From NCBI GenBank assembly GCA_004802705.1, contig SGPL01000138.1:31526-63704 (forward strand): DNA of 32,179 nucleotides, read 5' to 3'. The notes beneath the pieces are model-generated. The model ran no database searches. It was given only the letters and a program-made list of their open reading frames with translations, and had not been told where the DNA came from. The DNA comes from Bondarzewia mesenterica (taxonomy: Eukaryota; Basidiomycota; Agaricomycetes; Russulales; Bondarzewiaceae). Within the stretch, counting starts at the first letter, position 1, and every line of letters begins with the position of its first letter. Of the stretch, positions 23,901 through 32,179 are shown piece after piece. A program made the position numbers and the translations under genes.

Positions 23901-25222
23901 CGTTGCGATTTGGAGACGATGTGCTCTTGTGGGACGGTCCACGTGCGCACGAACGAGCTGGTAGCGGCGGCAGTAGTCACAGGTGCGGGAATAGAGGCGG
24001 CAGGTCGATTCTGGTAAAGTGCGCTCTTCCGTATGTCGGAGCACAGATCCGTCACTTCATCCTCGAGACCTTCACTCATCTGGAAAAAAACTCTGGGTGC
24101 CAAGCCTAGATCCTTCCCTGATGCCGCGGCTTCAACAAAGGCTTTCCATAATTCCGCATCACAGCTCTCCAGATAGTGGGTGACATCAATGTAGCAATTT
24201 ACGTGTGCAGTCTTCTTGGACGCACCCGTCCCAATACCAATTCGTCGCCCACCGACGTGCATGACCGCCTCCCAATAGCCGTTTATTTTACGACGTTTGA
24301 TTTCCTCGTAAACGATATCAGGCTTTCCGAACTGATACCGGCGGCAATAATAATCCATGAATTGTCGCGCCTGCTCATATGTGACTGTGGTTCCGTCGGA
24401 AAGGGTGGTTTGCGGTTTCTGCTCGACTTCAGGAGCTTTTGTTTTTTGTTCGGTCAGCTGAAAGGAACACATGAGCCTGAATGTATACAAAAAAGAATGG
24501 ATCAAAGAAGACGCACCACCCCAATTTCATTCAATTGATACACCGCCGACAAGGCAGCCAATTGCTCAGCTTCCTTTTTGGTGATGCTATCGCCAATGCC
24601 CACAACCGGAGCGTCGCCTATCTTGGCCTTTACCCTACAGCATGAACGTGAGAGGGCGATACGTATAAGCAGCAAAGATCAGGTACCTCCAACCCTGTCT
24701 ACCGTGAATGAGGATCATCTGCGCATCATATGATGGCGCCTTTGCTCCGATGTTCATTGCATAGTCTGTAAGAGGTGACTTGGGATTCTCCTCCCAATGT
24801 TTTTTCAAATCCTTCAGTCGATGAGTCTGCCTGATGTACGTCAGGTCGTGGATGTGATGTCCCGGTTGTGGAAGGGACAAAAGCAAAGGTGTTTTTTCTC
24901 GGGAAGAAGGTCCTAATATTCCGAAGGGCTTCGCGGCACGATGGCCACGCTGCGAACGATGGGACGTGGAAGGGTTGGGGAGCGGCGACGGAGGCATTGA
25001 CGAAGGTGAGGACTGTCGTTTCTCCACACGAGGGGCTTTGGTAGGCCGTTTTAGGGAGTCTTCAGAAGTGCCGTACTTTGGAGCCGAGTGAACGACGGCT
25101 TCGGATGCGTAGGGGCGTTTGAGAGGAGGGGGAGCAACTGCAGGTAGACCGACGAGCCTTTGATTTGGGTCAAGTTGCATGAGGAGGCGATGCCTGTGCC
25201 GAAGATGAAAAGCAAGGCGCAT
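20958..25222 (-). CDS. DExH-box RNA helicase with two dsRNA-binding domains (DHX9/MLE-like architecture)
   Basis: ATP-dependent RNA helicase of the DEAH/RHA family, about 1370 aa. Domain order: low-complexity N-terminus; dsRBD 1 (LTDYAMNIGAKAP ... KKEAEQLAALSAVYQL, spliced across an intron at about 24687-24640); a second dsRBD-like unit (QARQFMDYYCRR ... GASKKTAHVNCYIDV, about 24350-24180). The helicase core has Walker A ATGSGKTTQIP (about 23745), Walker B DEVHERD (about 23425), SAT (about 23320), IILSTTIAETSVTIPD and QRAGRAGR (about 22600). The HA2 and OB-fold regions follow, and the last intron (about 21780-21728) joins to VFIHPSSVN. The tail is Ser/Arg/Pro-rich to the stop at 20958. Walker B is DEVH rather than DEAH. 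The start is uncertain: ATG 25222 or the in-frame ATG 25180. A 5' UTR intron (25316-25243) lies just upstream. Confidence 0.9.
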
Positions 25223-25640
25223 ATGTATAAACGGCAGAGTACCTAAATGCGTAGAACATCGCGTCAATATCATGATGCTGTAAGCTCGAAGCAGCAGTAG
25301 ACGGATAAAAACTCACCTCCACGCACTCTTAACGTCTACTCGCAAGAATCAAGGACAAGAGCGTTGGTGGGATTGCAGTCGCGAATGAACGCGAATGACA
25401 GAAGCAAAAAGGTGGACACTTTGGTCGTGACTTGTTTTTGCGACGTGTGTACCGCCGGGGATACCCGAAGCAACCGTGCCGCGGCTCATCGGCATCGTAC
25501 ATGCTTGCTCTTTACTCACTGACAGAGCACTCAAGCATTTATATTCATCGACTGCTTCAGAGCAATGTTGTTTAATGACAAGTATGTTGACATGAACCCA
25601 ATCTCGATGTCGAGACCAAGAATTCGAATTTGTTTAATAG
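25223..25640 (-). promoter_or_regulatory. Helicase promoter and 5' leader with intron and upstream ORF
   Basis: Reading on the minus strand there is a TATAAA-like ATATAAATG near 25545-25535, then an ATG at 25502 opening a 57-codon frame that stops at 25329. A good donor at 25316 (gtgagt) and acceptor at 25243 (atttag) define a probable 5' UTR intron ending 21 nt before the first helicase ATG. The JAC1 stop is at 25641, so JAC1 3' UTR also lies here. Transcription start is inferred, not shown. Confidence 0.45.
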
Positions 25641-26471
25641 TTACAGGTGACCGATCTTAAAAACCGCCGCCTTTTCGATCCCATCCAGATACTTCAATCT
25701 CACGGCTGCTCGCCTAGCATTCTCCCAATCCTTCGAGCCTACCAGCCCTTCCAATTCTTTTATTGTCTGCAAGAATTTCTCTGCAAGTTGTCGATAGTGA
25801 GTTTAGTAAGGGCATCGGATGAACTGACATGCACGAACCATGATTCTCCAAGCGAATTTTCTCAGTCTCCTTACCAGTCGACTCATCTAAGGCCTCCCTC
25901 GCTTCCATGATCTCCATGATGAGTGCCTTATCGTCGAGTTTATCGGTGTCGCTCTCTTCTACACCTTGTTTACGCAGGATGTACCCAATTCGGTCTACAG
26001 GCTTCAGAAGAATTCTGTAAGCATAATTAACCAGACTTGACAGATTGCGCGCGATCTCCATCTTCTTCTGCCACAGTATCATGAGTATTGAGCAAGATAG
26101 CGTTCATAATCCGCGCTTACTCCTCCTTGACTTGCCCAAGTGTCTGGATGGATGTACCGCTGCACGTTGCGGTACTTGGCCTGGAGCTTGAAGGTGTCGA
26201 TCACGAATGGATTCGGTTCAGACGGTATGTCTAGGATCTCATAGAAGGAGGGCTTTGGTTCTCTGAGACATTCGATGTAAAAGCATCTTGGGCAAGCTGG
26301 AAGAGGCGTCGGTAGGGGTGCTTTGCAGGATGGGCAGAGAGTCGGCAAAGGTGTGTGAAGATGACGGCGAAGTAAAAATGCGGAATGAGAGGCTAGCAAA
26401 GGTAGGGCTGGGGCGTGGGGTCGGGGTCTGAGGGGAGGATGCAGAATGACCTGAAGAGCTGAACGGTGCAT
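25641..26471 (-). CDS. JAC1: JAC1/HscB-type mitochondrial J-protein co-chaperone, 239 aa, 3 exons
   Basis: Delivers the Fe-S scaffold (Isu) to the mitochondrial Hsp70 and stimulates its ATPase during Fe-S cluster transfer. The first 45 or so residues are Arg/Leu/Pro-rich without acidic residues, fitting a mitochondrial presequence. Then comes a four-cysteine zinc-type motif (CPSCKAPLPTPLPACPRC), as in human HSCB but absent in yeast Jac1. The J-domain follows with YEIL, FKLQAKYRNVQRYIHPD (HPD motif intact). After the first intron comes the HscB C-terminal helical domain (NYAYRILLKPVDRIGYIL, IMEIMEAREALDES). Exons 26471-26121, 26067-25839 and 25780-25641 close in phase over 720 nt. It is transcribed away from the DysF gene, sharing a 160-bp divergent promoter. 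Confidence 0.93.
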
Positions 26472-26631
26472 CGCACACTGACAGTCGCGACTCGAACGCG
26501 AATTTCGCATGTAATATGTATTAGTGACGTCATGTGATCTGATCTCGGAAGTAACCACAGACTTTGCCCTCTGCTTTGCCCCGACTTCATGCACTCAGGC
26601 CTTGCATGACATCAATATCGACATCCGTCCC
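26472..26631. promoter_or_regulatory. Divergent promoter shared by JAC1 and the DysF gene, with TGACGTCA site
   Basis: 160 bp separate two divergent start codons. A perfect palindromic CRE/ATF site, TGACGTCA, sits at 26525-26532, followed by CATGTGA. Such a site is bound by bZIP factors in fungi; coupling of the two genes through it is inference. Confidence 0.6.
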
Positions 26632-27963
26632 ATGGATCCTCTTCCAGCCCCAAATTTAAAGCCGGACGACCCATCTGCTGCTGAACCAGCTCGTCTTCGT
26701 CTTGCAAGAAAGAATGGTTTCTTCAAAACCTTCTCTCTGACCAATTTACGCAAGCCTACTTCAAACGTGGATCGGAGAGACTTGGAGGGGAATGACAGCG
26801 AGCTGGACCTGGGCAATGACGACCAGCAGTTCTTTGACTCTGTGTTCTCCTCGGCTCCCAGCGTCTTACTGGATGAGTCGTCGTTCGTGGGTGACAGCTT
26901 GTCGAATCACAAAGACGTATACGGGTGGGCGGTTGTGTACGAGAATCAGCGCGGGTAAGTATCATATCACCTTTCGCATTGAGAGCTAATGAAAGCTTTT
27001 GGGATTATTGATACTAGAATGACATTTTTTTCGATCCCTTACTATTCTCCTCTATCTCTCCTTCCCAACGACCCACCACCATTCACCCTCCCAGAAGGTG
27101 ACGGGTACAACAACCGACAACCTCAAGCTTCCTTGACCGAATATCCCCTCCCAGACGGCACTTGGCGCTGGGTCTCCAAGTCATGGATGGTCGACATGCG
27201 GGATGCGGGCGAAGTCCAGTACGACGGTTTTGAATACAACTGGTTCTTCCGAAAACACAATTGGCGCGCCGAAGTTGGCACCCTCAGCGCTGGAGGGTGG
27301 GTTCGGAGGAGGCGATGGGTGCGACTGATGATGCGACCTGCCAAGCCGGTCACGGACGAGGGATATGACAGTGAGGAGGCCTCGCGACCGTCATCACACC
27401 CTTCGTCAGTCCGTGAGATTGATCCGGACGGCGCTAAGCGGGTGCAGTCGGTTTGGAAGGGAGATGGAGGCGACTGGGAGCGCTGTTGTTCTTGTATGCG
27501 GCAGTTGCTCAGAGACGGGAAGAAGCTGGAGTTGTGGAAGGAGTGGCTGGGGATCAACGACGTCGTAGAGAACGGCCGAGGGAAAGGTAAGCAAAGGACG
27601 GAGGACGCGTCTCCGCTACCTTCGCAGGCAGCCCGAGACGAGCTGGTGAGCGAACAATTGTCTTCCAACGAGCCACCACCTGCAGAGTTCATCGCCCGCG
27701 TTACGAGCGAGCATGTATGTCATCCAGCCAATACATGTCTGTCAGATCTTACTCCATGCTTTGAACTTCAGGCCCAAGAAATCCTCAACTTTTTCATCTA
27801 TCCAGAGTCGAGGGCGCAATTTTTGGGGCTCGCACGCAAAGCTGGCCTTCTCACTGACCTCGGGCCAGCTTCTGTTTCCCTTAGCACGCAAGCCGTTGAT
27901 TTTTGGAGTTATACCCGGAGCTTCGATGACGTATCGAACATTGGAAACCCTACTGACGGATGA
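26632..27963 (+). CDS. DysF (peroxin/ferlin) domain protein, 403 aa, 3 exons
   Basis: Contains the DysF fold found in Pex30-family peroxins, Spo73, TECPR1 and ferlins. N-terminal DysF half: YGWAVVYENQRG, joined across the intron to MTFFSIPYYSPLSLLPNDP. C-terminal half: LPDGTWRWVSKSWMVDM, YDGFEYNWFFRKHNWRAEVG, GGWVRRRRWVRLMM. Exons 26632-26954, 27018-27714 and 27772-27963 close in phase over 1212 nt. There is no predicted membrane span or N-terminal reticulon region, so it is more like Spo73/TECPR1-type soluble DysF proteins than Pex30. The remainder is charged linker with no known domain. The longer frame at 26524 begins at GTG; the first ATG is 26632. The second intron is 57 nt, in frame and stop-free. 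Function: probably membrane-contact or organelle-membrane binding, inferred from the family. Confidence 0.85.
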
Positions 27964-28294
27964 TGTTGATCTTGGACAGTCCTTTGTCGAACGCCCGTCA
28001 CGGATTGAGTACGCACGGTCTCTTGGACAAAGCTGGGACTTTCGCATTTCTGTTCATGTACGTGTGTTGGGGGGCACACGGTTGTGCAACTTGAAGTGTA
28101 GTCTACTATAACAATCATGAGACATTTTGGTTATTCTGCATTTCACGCCCGTACAGTACAGTGCAGTATTTATGTCCACAGTCCAAGACGCGCGTGGATC
28201 CTTCACGTGAATATTTGAATTCCCGCACAAACGCTGGCCGCAATATAATGTGCGTCCGACCCAAATCTGCCCTCAACGGCACTTCTCCCACACG
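27964..28294. promoter_or_regulatory. Upstream region of the TMEM135-like gene, with an upstream ORF
   Basis: 331 bp holding DysF 3' UTR and the next promoter. A 16-residue upstream ORF starts at ATG 28248 and its TGA (28296-28298) overlaps the main ATG (28295-28297) as ATGA. A short cagtacagtgcagt repeat lies near 28153. Confidence 0.5.
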
Positions 28295-30249
28295 ATGACT
28301 GCTATAGAGGACTATTTACTTTCGCTGCCAGACAACCATCCTCTTCAAATAACCATCCGCACTTATTCGCTAGCTCTCTCACTCTCCCTCGGACCGGCAC
28401 TCCTCTCCTTCATATCCTCACCCAGAGCCCGACGCTCAAAAGGTTTCCTCACGGGCTTGAAATCCGTTCTCCGCCGCGAACTGGGAGTGACCGGTTTCTC
28501 ATTTGCCATCACGGTCGCGATTGGCGGCGGTTCCGCCCTTCAACATCTATGGAAGAGGATCGAGGATGATGCCCATGACGCAGAACTCTGTAGCAAACAC
28601 TGCGGGAGGTTTGCGAGACGATTCCACGTCCTTCGGGCGTACCTGTCATCTATATCTGAGGAGGGCAAAGCCTTCGCGCTGAATGCCTTATCCTCGTTTG
28701 TAGCCATCATGCTCCTCCAGGCGCATCGCCGGTCCTCGCAGACGCGCAAGGCCGCTATACCGTGGACTATCCCCATCTCGCCGCCTCCCAAAAATGCGCT
28801 CGGCCGCTCATCAGCGACCCTGGACCTGACCTTGCTGCTCATAGTCCGCGCGCTGGATGCTGTGGTGCAGAAGGTTGTTTTCAGACGCGGAGGGGATGAG
28901 GGCGAGGAGGCGCGACGATGGCGACAGCGTGTCACGACCAAGCTTGACGCGCTGATGTTTTGGGCGAGCAGTGCAAGGTCGGTGCCTCCGTTCATCTTCA
29001 GAGCGCGTGGTCCGTGCGCTGGGAGCTGTCCATGTACTTATTTACCGATTTTTGGAATAAAGAATTATGTGGTGCTTCTTCTACGAACCTGCAAGGTGGC
29101 CTCCATTTCGTCTATGCGGGTGGTCATAAGAAGTGCTGAAAGCAGTCCTCTTCGTATTTTATAGGCTTCCGCGCTCTTATGTCAAATGGTCTGCATCCAG
29201 ATATGTAACTTTAAGGGCTGCGTGCTCATAATTCTGCGATGTCTGTGCAGGATCACTTCCATGGCCAACGTAGATACACGTCTTATTGCCGGACTCCGTG
29301 CAATCAAGTCGGGCGAATGGTCGTACGTAGACGGATCACGGCCGAATCCTAACATCCTGTCCTCACTGTCCCAAGCACTCGGTTATCCCCCTTCCTGGGG
29401 CGACCCTGCATGCCTCCCTGCATACGGCGGGCCAGCTGCTACCGTCTCTTGGAGAGAATTGGGTGTGCGTGGTCGCGACGGTTTAGGGGGCCTCCCTTGT
29501 GAGATCGTTCACGGGACCGTCACGGGTGGAAGCTGCACAACAAATGCAGCGACAAGGGGCCTTCATGCTCTTCTCGAAGCCTTTGTCATCTATCTTCCAG
29601 TAGGCATTACTTCTATCGCCCAGTTCCCCCTTTTTCAGTGACTTCACCCATAGGTCCACTTCCTTCCAATCCTCCTCACGCACCCGCACGCGCTTCTCCG
29701 GCCCCAAAAACTTCTGCAGACGCTCCTCGGTGTTCTCCGCAGTGCCTCGTTCCTCTCCACATTCGTGTCGTCCATCTGGACGGCCGTGTGCCTCACCCGT
29801 ACGCTCCTCGTAGCGCGTCTGTTACCCAATATCTCGCACGACTTTTACGACGGTCCCTTCGGTTGTGTGATGGCTGGCTGCCTTGCCTGTGGCAGCAGCA
29901 TCTGGATCGAGAATGGTCGTAGAAGGGGGGAGATGGCTCTGTACGTCCTACCCAGAGCCATCAGAGCATGCTTGCCAGATAGATGGGTTCGGAGTGGGAG
30001 TCGGAGCGTGTATGCTATTGAGCGGTAGGTCTCCTCTTTATTCCTCATAACCGTTGCTGAACGCGTTACGCCTCTGACAGAATCGCGTTCACTCTCTCAC
30101 TGGCACTCCTACTCACAGAAGGTGTCTATCGGCCGGAGTGCACACGAGGTCTGGCTCGATGGACACTGTCCTTCGTTTTGAACGGCCCCAACGCCGGACT
30201 CTGGAAGCCGAAAAGACAAGACAATTTTGCTGATCCGCCACAAAGCTGA
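28295..30249 (+). CDS. TMEM135-like multi-span membrane protein, 542 aa, 6 exons
   Basis: Resembles transmembrane protein 135, an organellar (peroxisome/mitochondrion) membrane protein linked in animals to lipid handling and mitochondrial dynamics; its fungal role is not established. Exons 28295-28977, 29063-29095, 29165-29188, 29251-29599, 29654-30024 and 30081-30249 close in phase over 1629 nt. Hydrophobic segments occur at about residues 25-50, 70-90 and 130-150 and several times in the C-terminal half. Family-like landmarks: IMWCFFYEPARLPRSYVKWI across three exons, then the Cys-containing LPCEIVHGTVTGGSCTTNA, and GCLACGSSIWIENGRRRGEM followed by ALYVLPRAIRA. Two consecutive exons are only 33 and 24 nt. 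The 3' end converges on DPH7, 120 bp away. Confidence 0.75.
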
Positions 30250-30369
30250 AACGCTGGCGTATACTCTTTCATCAATCAGTTTCTTTGAGGCAGGACCCCT
30301 TTGTACACACGATACGATACCCTTCATGATTTTTTTTCGAACATATACGCTACTAGCACACACTCCAGC

Positions 30370-31936
30370 CTAGCCATGCCATAGGTACATAGCGTGATCG
30401 TAGAACGACGCACTTGCGACGAGGGTTTGAGCCGGCTCATCCGGTCCATATAGCCCTGCATACGACCAATCCACACCATATGCCAGAGAAGTATGTTTGT
30501 CGAACCTCTCAATGACGTCCCATTTTTCGCCGGACGTGGTTACCGGGACGTCGTTCCCTTGCCATATGTCCCGGAACCTGACGACTTTGAAGCCGTCGTG
30601 CATGCACGCGACCAGGAGGTCATGCTGGCGCTTCGGCGAGGGGTGCCATTTTACGCGCCAGGCGCCCCCATTGACGTCCGCCTTGGTGAGCGGCGTCAGG
30701 AGCTTGCGGTTGTCGAACACGCGCACGGTGTTGTCGTAGCTGCGGAAACGCATCGTGAATGAGGTCCGAACGGGGGAGCGGAGGAGACGAACCTGCCGAC
30801 GGCGATAATGTGTTCGACATGTGGGTGGCTTTGTATGGTTGTAACGCCCGCGTCGAACCTGCATTGCATTAATGTGAACAGAGATACCTGAGACGGAGAT
30901 TCGAGGGGCAGACCGTTTATTCGTAACAGCCGGCTGGTGGAACCCCTGTCGGACGTCCCACATTTTCATTTTCAGGTCATCTCCGCCTAATTGTAAAGGG
31001 TGAATACGTGACGTCTCAGCGTTTGGCAGACAGTGCGCAAGTACCAGAGTAGATAATGTTAGTGTCCCAATAGTCCCAGGCCGCAATCCACGGCTCATAA
31101 TCATGCGCGGCCCAGGTATCGGTGAGAGAGAGTCCACTCTCGTTATCCGGCTGAAGTAGCGCGAGACATCCATTCGACAGGGACACAACCAGAGATCCTA
31201 CCGTGCTGAACTAAGGTGTTGAGGGGCGATCAAGTCTTTGCCATGCGCGGGGACGTACCTCGTTGGTGATTTACGGTTTGACCAGTCAAGGGACAAACAG
31301 AGTACATCTGGCGATGCACAGGGGACGTGTGCAGTCTGCTTTAGCTGTTTCTGCACGATGAGTGATTCAATATGTCAGAAGTTGCTATGACATATTCAGC
31401 GTTTGAAATAACTTGGTCGAGATCCCACTCGTGCAACGTTATTTGCCCTTCCGAATCGGCTATTGCAAGAAGAGGAGTTCGGGAGCGGGAGGTGTGACAC
31501 CTGTACTTCTTCAGCAAAGTTCACACAGAATCATGGAACCGCATCTACCATTTCATATCCAGAATGGCGGGCAAGTATATCTCCTGAATTTTTGAGCTAG
31601 CGACATGCGGGATGGCATGAGACTGCGATTAGCAGCCATGATCCCTGCAACTCACAAGCCTTTTTCTTCTGTACTGTTCACATCAAAAACAAGACATTTG
31701 CCATGTCGTTTTTGAGGGCGAGCTTCAACCCGCATGGGCCCGTCATCTCCCTCGTCTGGCGAAGCGTCTGGGGACTGCTCGAGTTTATATGTCCCACAAA
31801 CAAATATGTTAGTCGCGTCTGGGTGCGGGCAAAATTCAACAGAATCTGCGGGCAAAATTGTGTCAAATGGTTCCATGAATAGAGTCTTGGTGACTGGGGG
31901 GAGGAACTTCTTGAAAGTGCGGCGCCAGGAATTCAT
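30370..31936 (-). CDS. DPH7: DPH7 (WDR85-like) diphthine methylesterase, WD40 protein
   Basis: WD40 protein that demethylates the methylated diphthine intermediate on eEF2 histidine, allowing the final amidation to diphthamide; cytosolic. Exon 1 holds EPFDTILPADSVEFCPHP and FVCGTYKLEQ. Later exons give ILDMKWCHTSRSRTPLLAIA (two exons), DSEGQITLHEWDLDQ, LCLSLDWSNRK, GSLVVSLSNGCLALL, WAAHDYEPWIAAWDY, GGDDLKMKMWDVRQG, TTIQSHPHVEHIIAVG, SYDNTVRVFDNRKLLTPL, GGAWRVKWHP and the C-terminus DWSYAGLYG ... ASASFYDHAMYLWHG. The hallmark WD blades, including GGDD-K-WD-R and the terminal FYD-W, are present. Start is ATG 31936 or, more like homologues, ATG 31876. Repeat-like sequence begins immediately upstream. 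Confidence 0.92.
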
Positions 31937-32179
31937 AGTGTCCTAGAGTAGGACCCCCGATAATAGGAGGGGAACCTAGATGAAAATTTCCGGATTTTCG
32001 GATTTTTTGTCCGGACCGAAATTTCGCGATTTTGGGCTCTTTATGTCCGGATTTTTCGCTAGGTTCGCGCTGAGGCCATTTTTTGTCCGGACAGAGCATA
32101 TAGGTCCCAGAAAATCACCAAAATCATCAAAATATTCAAAAAAGCTCCTGGAGCTCTAAAACTTTGGTATACAGTGTAT
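31937..32179. repeat. Palindrome-rich A/T tract upstream of DPH7 (edge of an unidentified repeat)
   Basis: Four TCCGGA palindromes occur at 31989-31994, 32010-32015, 32046-32051 and 32086-32091, three of them preceded by runs of T in ttttgtccgga-type units. Other symmetry: gtccta-gag-taggac at 31940-31954 and gaacctag/ctaggttc at 31972-31979 and 32059-32066. A 12-mer cgaaatttcgcg (32017-32028) also occurs in the TIRs of the element at 9763-11245. No coding sequence. The window ends before the other boundary, so the family is unknown. Confidence 0.5.

Noticed and set aside
26524..26631. DysF gene start at 26524
   Set aside because: That codon is GTG inside the TGACGTCA site; the first in-frame ATG is 26632.
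1..32179. Secondary-metabolite cluster or defence island
   Set aside because: Apart from one P450, the neighbours are unrelated housekeeping genes; no synthase, transporter, regulator or defence-type gene set is present.

Overview
The window is a nuclear segment of a filamentous fungus, most likely an Agaricomycete (mushroom-type basidiomycete). The basis is dense coding with many short GT-AG introns of about 50-75 nt, micro-exons, and protein families typical of that group (a multi-membrane-span P450, a KRE6/SKN1 glucan-assembly protein, a TMEM135-like protein). It is draft sequence: N bases occur at positions 6-7 and 11059. Prokaryote-style operons, ribosome binding sites and CRISPR arrays are absent. 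Genes were rebuilt by joining exons across splice sites; where I checked reading phase through every junction I say so.

Layout, left to right: (-) cytochrome P450, 72-2341; (-) KRE6/SKN1-type beta-1,6-glucan synthesis protein, 3422-6042; (-) SQS1-like R3H plus G-patch RNA-processing factor, 6347-9236; a degraded TIR-bounded DNA element, 9763-11245, in a gene-poor stretch; (+) ELO-family fatty acid elongase, 11998-13263; (+) PH-C2-RasGAP protein, 13879-17085; (-) AP-2 alpha adaptin, 17222-20596; (-) DExH RNA helicase with two dsRNA-binding domains, 20958-25222; (-) mitochondrial JAC1/HscB co-chaperone, 25641-26471; (+) DysF (peroxin/ferlin) domain protein, 26632-27963; (+) TMEM135-like membrane protein, 28295-30249; (-) DPH7 diphthamide WD40 protein, 30370-31936. 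The last 240 bases are A/T-rich with repeated TCCGGA palindromes and look like the edge of another repeat.

The genes do not form one pathway. Most are single-copy housekeeping functions: cell wall, ribosome/splicing helicase activation, lipid elongation, small-GTPase control, endocytosis, RNA remodelling, Fe-S biogenesis, organelle membrane and eEF2 modification. I found no convincing novel multi-gene system. The parts most worth a second look are the palindrome-rich TIR element, the repeat at the right edge (which shares a 12-mer with the TIRs), the compact JAC1/DysF divergent promoter with a perfect TGACGTCA, several unusual exon structures (15-nt terminal exon, 24- to 33-nt exons, an in-frame 57-nt intron), and a 5' junction in SQS1 that does not close cleanly.
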